A stretch of 64,000 nucleotides of DNA from Ciceribacter sichuanensis. GTDB taxonomy: Bacteria; Pseudomonadota; Alphaproteobacteria; Rhizobiales; Rhizobiaceae. Under the pieces are notes generated by a model that saw only the letters and a list, made by a program, of their open reading frames with translations, made no database searches and was not told the DNA's origin. The stretch spans positions 496,001 to 560,000 of the forward strand of contig NZ_JAMXLX010000002.1 of the NCBI RefSeq assembly GCF_024055605.1, given 5' to 3'. The position numbers and the translations under genes were made by a program. Positions 21,723-30,971 of the stretch are shown here, piece by piece. The number at the start of each line of letters is the position of its first letter. Within the stretch, counting starts at the first letter, position 1.

Positions 21723-21751
21723 TTGTTCACTGCACAAAAAACCACCATATC
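21723..21751 (+). promoter_or_regulatory. Candidate promoter of the small RNA downstream of lsrB
   Basis: TTGTTC (21723-21728), a 17-base spacer and CATATC (21746-21751). It lies 65 bases after the lsrB stop and just upstream of the small-RNA-like segment. Confidence 0.4.
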
Positions 21752-21756
21752 GCTCA

Positions 21757-21824
21757 CAGCTGATGCACATGGTGGCTTTCCTCCCAGTTCCACCGCAGCA
21801 GCTGTTCCCCTCTGGAGGTTTTTT
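21757..21824 (+). ncRNA. Candidate small RNA, possibly MmgR/ar8 family
   Basis: The segment carries the pyrimidine motif TTTCCTCCC (21777-21785). It ends in a stem CCTCC-c-AG (21780-21787) with CTGGAGG (21812-21818), one bulged C, followed by six Ts (21819-21824), as expected for a short Hfq-type trans-acting RNA. With the promoter above, the transcript would be about 68 bases. From memory, the rhizobial ar8/MmgR RNA (about 77 nt) has such a CCTCCC motif and lies near lsrB in Sinorhizobium. The motif and position fit, but I could not align it. No reading frame of note overlaps it. Confidence 0.5.
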
Positions 21825-21840
21825 GACCTTCACACTTCAA

Positions 21841-21876
21841 AGGGCCCTGGAGCGATCCGGTGGCCCTCTTTTTTTT
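21841..21876 (+). terminator. Second terminator downstream of lsrB
   Basis: A stem agggcc+ctgg with ccgg+ggccct (one bulged T), a six-base loop and a run of eight Ts (21869-21876). It comes after the small-RNA terminator, so the lsrB-ArsR gap (about 395 bases) holds two tandem terminators. The remaining 21880-22054 shows only upstream sequence of the ArsR gene. Confidence 0.85.
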
Positions 21877-22054
21877 CTCACAGATCCCCACGTATCGCAG
21901 CAATGATGAATGGAGGCTCGCCGATTCTGAAAAATTTCAAGAATTGTCCCTAAAATGAGCCAATCCGAGGAACGGGTTTACTGTTACCTAAGTTGACACC
22001 TCATTTCGTCGCCATATTTGAATTGCTTCCACTCCGATACGGAATCACCAGCAT

Positions 22055-22348
22055 ATGAATCTTGACGAGACCCTCAAAGCGCTTGCACATCCCGCAAGGA
22101 TTGAAATGCTCGTGTGGCTCAAACAACCCGAAGTCCATTTCCCCGATCGCCCTCATCCGATGGAATTGGGCGTCAGCGCAGGGCAGTTCGAACGTTGCGG
22201 GCTGTCGCAGTCCACCGTATCAGCCCACCTCACCACGCTGCAGCGCGCCGGCCTCGTGCTGTCCACCCGCGTCGGCCAGTGGGTTCTGTATCGCCGAAAC
22301 GAGGAAGCGATCGGCAAATTCCTCGCCGCCTTGAACACGGCCCTCTGA
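22055..22348 (+). CDS. ArsR-type helix-turn-helix regulator
   Basis: A 97-residue winged-helix protein: LDETLKALAHPARIEMLVWL, GLSQSTVSAHLTTLQRAGLVLSTRVGQWVLYRRNE is the classic ArsR core. It lacks the ELCVCDL metal-binding motif; a single Cys (GQFERCGLSQ) lies in front of the recognition helix and might serve as a thiol sensor. It precedes the Old Yellow Enzyme gene on the same strand by 72 bases, which suggests that it represses that gene, much as NemR controls nemA in E. coli (a different regulator family). Confidence 0.9.
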   Translation: MNLDETLKALAHPARIEMLVWLKQPEVHFPDRPHPMELGVSAGQFERCGLSQSTVSAHLTTLQRAGLVLSTRVGQWVLYRRNEEAIGKFLAALNTAL

Positions 22349-22420
22349 GACACCAGATTCGAATTTCCGGGATAATCCACCCCTCCTGCATCGGATAATT
22401 TGGAAATTTAGAGAGGTCTC

Positions 22421-23530
22421 ATGTCCAGTCTTTTCGACCCCATTATGCTTGGCCACGCCACGCTCGCCAATCGCATTGCCATGGCCCCGCTGACCCGCAA
22501 TCGCTCTCCGGGCGCCGTACCGAACGATCTGAACGTCACCTATTATGAACAACGTGCATCGGCAGGCCTGATCATCACCGAGGGCACGCCGATCACCCAG
22601 CAAGGTCAGGGCTATGCCCAGGTTCCCGGCCTCTACCTTCCTGAGGCAGTCGAAGGCTGGAAGCGCGTCACCTCCGCCGTGCACTCGGCCGGCGGCAAGA
22701 TCCCCGTCCAGCTCTGGCATGTCGGCCGCATTTCCCATACCTCGCTGCAGCCCGGTGGCGCGGCTCCCGTTGCCCCGTCCGCCATCCGCGCCAAGTCCAA
22801 GACCTACATCATCAACGATGACGGCACCGGCGCGTTCGCCGATACGTCCGAGCCCCGCGCCCTCGACATTTCCGAAATCCCCGGCATTCTCGAGGATTAC
22901 CGCCGCGCCGCACGTGCAGCTGTCGACGCCGGGTTCGATGCCGTCGAGATCCATGCCGCCAACGGCTATCTGATCGACCAGTTCCTGCGCGCCGACACCA
23001 ACCACCGCACGGACGCCTATGGCGGCTCGATCGAAAACCGCATCCGCTTCGCCATTGAGGTGGTCGAGGCCATCGTCAACGAGATCGGCGCAGACCGCAC
23101 CGGCATCCGCATCTCTCCGGTGACCCCGGCAAACGATGCATCCGACCCGGATCCGCAGCCCCTTTTCAATGCACTCGTGGAAAAGCTCGCCTCCTATGAC
23201 CTCGCCTTCATCCATGTGATCGAGGGCGCGACCGGCGGCCCGCGCGACAACCTTCCCTTCGACTGGGCCGGCCTGAAGGCTGCTTACCGCGCCAAGGGCG
23301 GGAAGGCCGTTTGGATGGTCAACAACGGGTATGATCGCGAACTGGCGATCGAGGCCGTCGAATCCGGCCGCGCCGACATGGTGTCCTTCGGCAAGCTCTT
23401 CATCTCCAACCCGGACCTCGTCCAGCGGCTGAAGGAAAATGCCCCCCTCAACGAGGCGGACCGCAACACCTTCTACGGCGGCGGCGCGGAGGGTTACACC
23501 AACTACCCGACGCTCGCACTTTCCGCCTGA
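22421..23530 (+). CDS. Alkene reductase, Old Yellow Enzyme family
   Basis: A 369-residue FMN-dependent TIM-barrel ene-reductase that uses NADPH to reduce activated C=C bonds, nitro groups or N-ethylmaleimide (NemA/XenB-like). Recognisable blocks are the N-terminal FMN loop MAPLTRNRSP, LWHVGRISH, the hallmark HAANGYLIDQFLRADTNHRTDAYGG region and the C-terminal FMN-phosphate site FGKLFISNPDLVQRL. A GAGAGG site precedes the ATG. The upstream ArsR gene is the likely regulator, giving an electrophile-response unit beside trxB-lsrB. Confidence 0.95.
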   Translation: MSSLFDPIMLGHATLANRIAMAPLTRNRSPGAVPNDLNVTYYEQRASAGLIITEGTPITQQGQGYAQVPGLYLPEAVEGWKRVTSAVHSAGGKIPVQLWHVGRISHTSLQPGGAAPVAPSAIRAKSKTYIINDDGTGAFADTSEPRALDISEIPGILEDYRRAARAAVDAGFDAVEIHAANGYLIDQFLRADTNHRTDAYGGSIENRIRFAIEVVEAIVNEIGADRTGIRISPVTPANDASDPDPQPLFNALVEKLASYDLAFIHVIEGATGGPRDNLPFDWAGLKAAYRAKGGKAVWMVNNGYDRELAIEAVESGRADMVSFGKLFISNPDLVQRLKENAPLNEADRNTFYGGGAEGYTNYPTLALSA

Positions 23531-23550
23531 GCGTTACGGCAGACACACGA

Positions 23551-23572
23551 ATGCCCCGCTGCCGCGGGGCAT
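23551..23572 (+). terminator. Terminator after the alkene reductase
   Basis: A 9-bp perfect stem around a tgcc loop, followed by ttcttct. It is shared with the convergent DUF6220 gene. Confidence 0.7.
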
Positions 23573-23591
23573 TTCTTCTGAAGGTTTTCGC

Positions 23592-23978
23592 CTACCTCAG
23601 GCTGCGGAAGGCCAGACGGACCGATATCCCGAACATCAACGCGCCATTCGCCGGGTGCAACGCCGCCACCAGCGGCATATCGACTTCCTGCCCCACCACG
23701 ACCACGGCGATCTGCAGGAGATAGCTCGTCGCCAGTACTGCCGTCAGCTCTCGAATGGCAATCAGTCGCGGCGACATGAAGGCTTGCGCCAGCAGCGCGA
23801 GGATCGGCAGGACGATGGCGCTACCAACGATGCGGTGCACGTCCCAGTCAACCCCGCCCCCGAAGATCGCCATGCCTGCGAGATAGAACTGGGTACCGAT
23901 GCCCGCGCTGGTCAGGATCGCCATCCCCGTGAAGACGAGGCTCGCGGGAGCCGGCCTTATTTCTAGCCGCACACTCAT
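23592..23978 (-). CDS. DUF6220-like small membrane protein
   Basis: A 128-residue protein with four hydrophobic segments (FTGMAILTSAGIGTQFYLAGMAIF; IVGSAIVLPILALLAQAF; ELTAVLATSYLLQIAVVVV; HPANGALMFGISVRLAF). The HR and HP-x-NG positions at helix ends resemble the DUF6220 family. Its function is unknown. It overlaps the upstream oxidoreductase stop by four bases (ATGA), so the two are co-translated and may share a pathway. Confidence 0.75.
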   Translation of the reverse strand: MSVRLEIRPAPASLVFTGMAILTSAGIGTQFYLAGMAIFGGGVDWDVHRIVGSAIVLPILALLAQAFMSPRLIAIRELTAVLATSYLLQIAVVVVGQEVDMPLVAALHPANGALMFGISVRLAFRSLR

Positions 23979-25024
23979 GCCGCCCTCCCGGTCGAGGAAG
24001 CAGATATCGAACCTGACTGCCTGTCGGCACGGAACACCCCGTCCACCCGCTCTGGAAGGCAGCCAAGGCTTGCCAGGGTGGTCGCGACAGCCTCGTCGAT
24101 GGGTGTGTGCGGCTCTTCTCCGAGAAACTCGACGAGACGCCGATTGTCCATCATAACCTCACGGCTCCAGAGGTAACGCATTTCCAGGAGTTCCCGAAAG
24201 ATCGGCACGAAGGGCGATGCAAGTATGGCAAGCAGCCAAGGGAAGCGCTTCAGCTTGAGATCCGGCCGCCCCGTGACCCGACGGATGGAAGCCGCAAGTT
24301 CGTTACCGTCCCGATCCCGGAAACCCGCCATATGGAAGCGTGCGAAGGTCGGCAACCGGACGGCATGCTCCAGCAGACGCACCATGGTTTCCGCGGCATC
24401 CGGCAGATAGGCCCACTGGTGCCCGACGCCGGGCGAAGACGGGTTGGTGATCGCCGTAATGGGCGCACCGGGCTTGATGACACCCTGCGCAAACCAGTTG
24501 TTGCCGGCACCGGGACCGAAGAAATCGCCCGCCCGGACGATCAGCACCGGCACGCCATCGGCGGCCGCAGCTTCCAGGCGGCGCTCAAGCTCAACCCTTA
24601 TCTGCCCCTTGCGGGTCACCGGATGCTGCGGACTATCCTCGCGAACCAACGGAAAACTGTCCGGCCCAAAATTATAGACCGTCCCCGGCATCAGGATGCG
24701 CGCGCCGTGACGCTTCGCGGCGGCAATCGTACTGTCGATCATCGGCAGCACCAGCTTGCCCCAGTTGCGATAACCGGGTGGGTTGACGCCATGGACGATG
24801 AGGCTCGCACCGCAGGCCGCATCCATTACATCGGCGGCGTTCATCGCATCGCCCTGCACCCACTGGTATTGCGGCATCCGCGCCTGCATTTCGGACGCGC
24901 GACGATGCATTGCCCGGACGCGATACCCCCGTTCCGCGAGCTTTGCAGCGACCGCGCCGCCGACGCCGCCGGTAGCGCCGAGAACAAGGGCTATGGGGGA
25001 ATGAATGACTGCTGTCTCTGTCAT
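23975..25024 (-). CDS. NAD(P)-dependent epimerase/oxidoreductase, extended SDR-like
   Basis: A 349-residue Rossmann protein with the N-terminal nucleotide site LVLGATGGVGGAVA, a following basic pair (MHRR) that suggests NADPH, and a VYNFG segment replacing the usual YxxxK catalytic motif. It resembles NmrA/atypical extended SDRs annotated as NAD-dependent epimerases. The start at 25024 (MTETAVIH) is nine codons inside the longest frame. It is divergent from a LysR gene 93 bases away that probably controls it, and is coupled to the downstream membrane protein. The substrate is unknown. Confidence 0.85.
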   Translation of the reverse strand: MTETAVIHSPIALVLGATGGVGGAVAAKLAERGYRVRAMHRRASEMQARMPQYQWVQGDAMNAADVMDAACGASLIVHGVNPPGYRNWGKLVLPMIDSTIAAAKRHGARILMPGTVYNFGPDSFPLVREDSPQHPVTRKGQIRVELERRLEAAAADGVPVLIVRAGDFFGPGAGNNWFAQGVIKPGAPITAITNPSSPGVGHQWAYLPDAAETMVRLLEHAVRLPTFARFHMAGFRDRDGNELAASIRRVTGRPDLKLKRFPWLLAILASPFVPIFRELLEMRYLWSREVMMDNRRLVEFLGEEPHTPIDEAVATTLASLGCLPERVDGVFRADRQSGSISASSTGRAA

Positions 25025-25117
25025 GGCCTGAACTCCTTCGTTTCGATGCAAGGAGTATCCAATGCGCCAAAGATATACGGAATTGCCAGATTTTCTTTAG
25101 TTGATATACATTAATGC

Positions 25118-26008
25118 ATGAGCATCGAACTGGCCTGGGATTATTACCGCACCTTCCTCGCAGTTCTGCGCGAGGGATCGCTTTCCGCCGCCGCACGCGA
25201 ACTCGGTCTGACGCAGCCGACCGTCGGGCGCCATATCGACGCGCTGGAACAGGCAGGGGGCGGGCCGCTCTTCCTGCGCACGCCGAAAGGCCTGCTGCCG
25301 ACGGAGACCGCCCGACAGATGCGTCCCCACGCCGAAGCAATGGCGGCAACGGCGGCCGCACTGGAGCGGGCCGCCTCCGGGCGATCCGACACGGTGACCG
25401 GGACCGTGCGCATCAGCGCCAGCGAAGTGATCGGCATCGAGGTGCTTCCGCCGATCCTCGCGGACCTTCAGGAGGCCCATCCCGGCCTGGATATTGAACT
25501 GTCCGCATCCGATGAGGTGGAGGATCTGCTGAATCAGGCGGCCGACATTGCCATACGCATGGTCGAGCCAGCGCAGGATGCCCTGCTCTCCCGCCGCATC
25601 GGACGCATTCCGCTCGGCTTTTATGCCCATCAGCGCTATCTCGACCGCCACGGCACGCCACAATCTCTGGCCGAGCTTGGAGAGCATCGCCTCATCGGCT
25701 TCGACCGGCACTTCGCCTATATCCGCAACATTCTCGCCGGAAGGCCCGATCTCGCGGACACCCATTTCTCCTTCCGCACGGACAGCAACCTCGCGCAACT
25801 CGCGGCAATCCGGGCGGGCGGGGGCATCGGCATGTGCCAGGACGGGCTTGCAAAGCGCTTTCCGGATCTCGTACCAGTCCTGCCGGGCGCACTGGGGCTC
25901 TCGCTCGACACCTATGTCGTGATGCATGAAAGCCTGAAAACCGCCCCCCGCTGCCGCGTTGCTTTCGATGCGCTGGTCAGGGGATTGCTGGACTATATCG
26001 ACCGATAG
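25118..26008 (+). CDS. LysR family transcriptional regulator
   Basis: A 296-residue LysR regulator. The DNA-binding part is YYRTFLAVLREGSLSAAARELGLTQPTVGRHIDALE; the effector domain contains ISASEVIGIEVLPPIL and the common FYAHQRYLDRHGTP block of regulators that act on neighbouring oxidoreductases. It is divergent from the SDR-like gene at 25024. It is followed ten bases later by the VOC gene, which may be co-transcribed. Confidence 0.92.
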   Translation: MSIELAWDYYRTFLAVLREGSLSAAARELGLTQPTVGRHIDALEQAGGGPLFLRTPKGLLPTETARQMRPHAEAMAATAAALERAASGRSDTVTGTVRISASEVIGIEVLPPILADLQEAHPGLDIELSASDEVEDLLNQAADIAIRMVEPAQDALLSRRIGRIPLGFYAHQRYLDRHGTPQSLAELGEHRLIGFDRHFAYIRNILAGRPDLADTHFSFRTDSNLAQLAAIRAGGGIGMCQDGLAKRFPDLVPVLPGALGLSLDTYVVMHESLKTAPRCRVAFDALVRGLLDYIDR

Positions 26009-26018
26009 GAATTCAGGG

Positions 26019-26495
26019 ATGAGCGAACTGACACGCGCCGAACGGGACGGATCGACTGGAACCGGCAGCCAGCCAACAGGGGGATTTGCGCCCCTAGTCC
26101 CCGAACTCGATGTCACCAGCATCGAGGCAAGCCTGCACTTCTGGTGCGATGGTCTCGGCTTTCGCATCGCTTATGACCGCCCGGCCGCGAAATTCGCCTA
26201 TCTCGAGCGTCAGGGCGCCCAGCTGATGCTCTGCCAGATCAATGGCAACTGGAAAACGGGAGCGCTGGAAAAACCCTTCGGGCGCGGCATCAACTTCCAG
26301 ATAGCCACGGACGATCTTGAGCCGATACTTGAGGACTTGCGCGAACTGGATTGGCCGCTCTTCGAAGGTGTGAGCGAAAGCTGGTATCGCATTGGAGAGA
26401 ATCAGGAAAGCGGCTCGCGGGAATTCCTGGTGCAGGACCCCGATGGCTATCTGATCCGCTTCTCCCAATCGATTGGAAAACGCACCATCGGCTAA
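26019..26495 (+). CDS. VOC superfamily protein (bleomycin-resistance-like)
   Basis: A 158-residue protein with the VOC (glyoxalase/bleomycin resistance/dioxygenase) fold: VPELDVTSIEASLHFWCDGLGFRIAY opens the first beta-alpha module, and REFLVQDPDGYLIRFSQ closes the second. It is most like the bleomycin-binding Ble group (which sequesters drugs and has no metal site), but resistance is not proven. The first 40 residues are poorly conserved. The start at 26019 has a TCAGGG site and follows the LysR stop by ten bases. Confidence 0.8.
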   Translation: MSELTRAERDGSTGTGSQPTGGFAPLVPELDVTSIEASLHFWCDGLGFRIAYDRPAAKFAYLERQGAQLMLCQINGNWKTGALEKPFGRGINFQIATDDLEPILEDLRELDWPLFEGVSESWYRIGENQESGSREFLVQDPDGYLIRFSQSIGKRTIG

Positions 26496-26587
26496 GGCCT
26501 GACGCGCAAAAGGGCTGGACGGTTTTGCGATGACGGGACGGCATACGACCAAGAGTGCCGATCCGATCCCGAAGATCGAGTCGCGCT

Positions 26588-26851
26588 CTAAAGGGAAGAA
26601 TTCGCCTGATGCGGGTCGTCGATCTCGACCTCAGGGCGATCGCCGCCGTCGGAATATTCCTCCCGCCACTTGCCCTTCTCATCCTGGTAGCTGATCTCGA
26701 CCGGCTCGTCGCCGACCTGCTGTTCCTGCATGACGATGCGGGCCGCTTCCAGCGCTTCATCGTGGCTGTTGAACGTCTCGGAAAACACGTTTCCGAGCTT
26801 ATAGGCCCAACCGCCATCATGAGGAACAATCTCGTAAACGATCTTAGTCAT
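26588..26851 (-). CDS. DUF2188-like small protein
   Basis: An 87-residue hydrophilic protein: VYEIVPHDGGWAYKLGNVFSETFNSHDEALEAARIV is the DUF2188 pattern (a strand-rich motif seen in small stress-linked proteins). The C terminus is acidic. A GGAGGAAAG ribosome site precedes the ATG at 26851; the upstream frame to 26932 is not needed. Its function is unknown. It is divergent from the antiporter gene. Confidence 0.8.
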   Translation of the reverse strand: MTKIVYEIVPHDGGWAYKLGNVFSETFNSHDEALEAARIVMQEQQVGDEPVEISYQDEKGKWREEYSDGGDRPEVEIDDPHQANSSL

Positions 26852-27017
26852 TCTTTCCTCCTTCCAAGCCGGAGCATTATCACACCAAGTGGCGCAAACA
26901 TCAAACGAGGTGGAAAAATGCACACCCGGCAAGAATCTCCGGCCCGAAAAGACTGGACAAGACGTGCTTTTAGGCAGTTCTGGGAGATGCCCATCCCACC
27001 TTCAAGGCAGCGCATCC

Positions 27018-28109
27018 GTGCATAGTCTCCGTCAGGAAAAGACACTTGTCTTCCCGCTTATTGTCGCAGTCGCCGGCCTGGCGCTGGAACACCAGATCCT
27101 CGCTTTCGGGCCGGTCGTCTCGGTGGTTGCAGCGGTCGTCCTGATCGTCGCGATCCTCTTCGCCTCGCTGCGCATCGCCCACCACGCCGAAGTTCTCGCC
27201 GTAAAAGTCGGCGACCCCTACGGCACGATGATCCTGACACTTTCGGCCGTCATGGTGGAAGTCCTGATCCTCGCGATCATGATGAGCGAGGAAGGTTCGC
27301 CGACGCTGGTGCGCGACACGATCTATTCCGCCGTCATGCTGGATATCAACGGCATCCTCGGCCTTGCCGCGCTGCTGGGCGGCCTGAAGCACGGCGAACA
27401 GCCGTACAACGACGATTCCGGCAAGACCTACGGCGTGATGATCCTGACTGCGATGGGCATTTCCATGGTCGTTCCGGAATTTATCCCGACGGCGAAATGG
27501 CAGTACTATTCCCTCTTCACCATCTTCGCGATGATCGCCCTTTACGGTCTCTTTCTGCGCATGCAGGTCGGCACGCACAGCTACTTTTTCAGCTACAGCT
27601 ATCCCCGCACCCAGCAGCGAGGACAAGAGGAGCACGTACAGGAAGGGGAAAACGAGCCGACAACACTCTCGGTCACCGTCATCATCATCGGCGTTGTGCT
27701 GATCGGCGTTCTTGCTGAGTTGATGTCCGCGTTCCTGAACGTCGGCCTTAAGGATGTCGGCGCGCCCGTCGCCCTCACGGCAATCCTAGTCGCCGCCATT
27801 TCCGCCGGCCCGGAAATCCTGACTGCATTGCGGGCCGCCCTCGCCGACCGGATGCAGGCCACAGTGAACATCGCCATGGGCGCATCGCTGTCGACCGTGA
27901 TTCTCACAGTACCCGTCATGGAGGCCATCGCCCTCTACACCGGTCAACCTTTTATGATGGCCATGTCGCCGGTGCAGACCGTCATGATCGCGATCACGCT
28001 GATTGCAGCCGCGATAAATCTGAATGACGGCGAAACCAATGCGATAGAAGGCATGACGCACTTCATCCTCTTCGCCACCTTCATCATGCTCTCCTTTCTT
28101 GGCCTGTAA
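27018..28109 (+). CDS. chaA: Ca2+/H+ antiporter, ChaA-like
   Basis: A 363-residue inner-membrane protein of the CaCA superfamily with ten to eleven helices in two inverted repeats. The signature alpha repeats are visible: HHAEVLAVKVGDPYGTMILTLSAVMVEV in the first half and SAGPEILTALRAA in the second, each with the acidic residue used in cation exchange. A charged loop (QQRGQEEHVQEGENEP) separates the halves. The start is taken at GTG 27018, where an AAGGCAG site lies eight bases upstream and the length equals E. coli ChaA; the open frame reaches back to 26889 with a low-complexity, non-family segment. Confidence 0.88.
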   Translation: MHSLRQEKTLVFPLIVAVAGLALEHQILAFGPVVSVVAAVVLIVAILFASLRIAHHAEVLAVKVGDPYGTMILTLSAVMVEVLILAIMMSEEGSPTLVRDTIYSAVMLDINGILGLAALLGGLKHGEQPYNDDSGKTYGVMILTAMGISMVVPEFIPTAKWQYYSLFTIFAMIALYGLFLRMQVGTHSYFFSYSYPRTQQRGQEEHVQEGENEPTTLSVTVIIIGVVLIGVLAELMSAFLNVGLKDVGAPVALTAILVAAISAGPEILTALRAALADRMQATVNIAMGASLSTVILTVPVMEAIALYTGQPFMMAMSPVQTVMIAITLIAAAINLNDGETNAIEGMTHFILFATFIMLSFLGL

Positions 28110-28281
28110 AGCCGGGGCACGAAAGGTAGCGCTTACGGCACTTTTGTCGGGAACCTTTGGCGGCACCTCCCGTTCCGGCCAGAGGCGATCCACATCAACT
28201 TTCCCGGTTCGCCCCATTGTCAACAAGATGCGAGGCAAAAACGCCCCCGGTCACCGGGGGGCTAGCTCGGGAGCCGAACCT

Positions 28282-29472
28282 TTGAAAAGATTGGACGTCA
28301 TCGATGGCATGCGAGGCTATTTCCTCGTCTTCATGCTGATCAACCATCTGGTCTTCGCCGGCGGGCTATGGCTCGTTCAAATCAATCACCGCAATCTTGC
28401 ATTCGTGGAAGATGCCCAGGGATTCGTCTTTCTCTCCGGCCTGCTGACCGGCATGGTCTATGCGCGCAAGATGATGAAGGACGGGTATGCCGTCGGCCGC
28501 GACCGCATCTGGTCCCGCGCGCTTGAGCTTTATCGCTATGCGATGTGCATCGTGGTTGCCGTACTCGTATTGCAACTCGTGCTTCCCGGCGCCGCCGGCA
28601 TCTGGCAGAACTGGCTCGGCGGCTCGCGCCTCCATGACGGAGAACGGCTTGCGGCCATCGGAACCTTCCTGTTCCAGCCGACCTTCATGGACATCTTGCC
28701 GCAATACATCATCTACATGGCCTTTGCGCCCATGGTGATCTGGCTCTGCATCACCGAACGCTGGGCAGCCGTTGCCATTGCCTCGCTGCTGCTCTGGCTT
28801 GCCGGTCAGCTCGGCCTGCAGCGCCTCATCACCTATCCGCTCAACGAATGGCTGGCCGGAGCGCCGGACAAGGAAGGCCTGCGCGCAAGCTTCAACCTTC
28901 TCGGCTGGCAGGTTGTCTTCTTCGCAGGCGTGATCGCCGGCAGTCTCACCTCGATGAAGCGTATCGAATGGAAGCGGGTCTTCAATCCCGAGGACACGTT
29001 CCTTGCAAGGATGGCACTGGCCATCTGCCTGTTCTTCCTGCCGCTGCGCGTCATGACCGCCCATGAACTGATGCCGGGCATGGTGCTGGAAAAATTCGGC
29101 ATGATGGAAGTGCGCGCCGATTTCGGCCTCGTCTATCTCGTGAACTTCGCGGCGGTAGCCTATGGGCTGGCATGGCTGCTGATCGCCGGCCCGCGCCATC
29201 AGAGCCCGGTCATCCGCAAGATCGCCTCCGGACTGACGCGCCTCTTCTCGCTGAGCTTCCTGCAACTCCTCGGCCGCCATTCGCTGCAGATCTACGTCTG
29301 GCACGTCCTGATCGTCTATATTGTCTTCTATATCGACGGCCGCGTCGGGGAGCTCTCCCAGTTGACCAAGACCATCGTCGCCATCGGCTCGCTGGCGATC
29401 CTCAGCCTGCCCGCCATCTATCGCGAGCGCGAAAAGCTGTTCAGCCTGCCAACCACCCAGCCGGCCCGATAG
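28282..29472 (+). CDS. OpgC-family membrane acyltransferase
   Basis: A 396-residue inner-membrane protein with about ten helices, matching the OpgC family. OpgC members succinylate osmoregulated periplasmic glucans; in rhizobia they modify cyclic beta-glucans. The conserved opening KRLDVIDGMRGYFLVFMLINHL and the block DAQGFVFLSGLLTGMVYARK are typical, as is GRHSLQIYVWHVLIVY near the end. Family members begin with MKR, which here corresponds to TTG at 28282 with GGGAG upstream; an ATG 18 codons earlier (28228) is the alternative. A 7-bp GC hairpin (28244-28260) lies between these two candidate starts. Confidence 0.85.
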   Translation: MKRLDVIDGMRGYFLVFMLINHLVFAGGLWLVQINHRNLAFVEDAQGFVFLSGLLTGMVYARKMMKDGYAVGRDRIWSRALELYRYAMCIVVAVLVLQLVLPGAAGIWQNWLGGSRLHDGERLAAIGTFLFQPTFMDILPQYIIYMAFAPMVIWLCITERWAAVAIASLLLWLAGQLGLQRLITYPLNEWLAGAPDKEGLRASFNLLGWQVVFFAGVIAGSLTSMKRIEWKRVFNPEDTFLARMALAICLFFLPLRVMTAHELMPGMVLEKFGMMEVRADFGLVYLVNFAAVAYGLAWLLIAGPRHQSPVIRKIASGLTRLFSLSFLQLLGRHSLQIYVWHVLIVYIVFYIDGRVGELSQLTKTIVAIGSLAILSLPAIYREREKLFSLPTTQPAR

Positions 29473-29493
29473 AAACGAGCCGAAAGCACAAAG

Positions 29494-29527
29494 AGAAAGG
29501 GCGGGACCTGATGGCACCGCCCTTTCT
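29494..29527 (+). terminator. Bidirectional hairpin between the opgC-like gene and aatA
   Basis: An 11-bp stem (29494-29504 with 29517-29527) with a 12-base loop. The minus-strand side is followed by a T-rich stretch, so it probably serves both convergent genes. Confidence 0.6.
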
Positions 29528-29550
29528 GCATGATGTGGCTGTCGAAACGC

Positions 29551-30844
<1,294 letters not shown>

Positions 30845-30971
30845 GCGGAAAGCGGCCAGCACGGCGTAAACCGCGACGTTTTCGCTTTTTAAGATTCTCT
30901 TAATATTCAGGTAAGTCTTGCAGGGTAGAATTCGCACCCACCGAGGGTTGAGAAGGAGAACGGAAGGAAGA

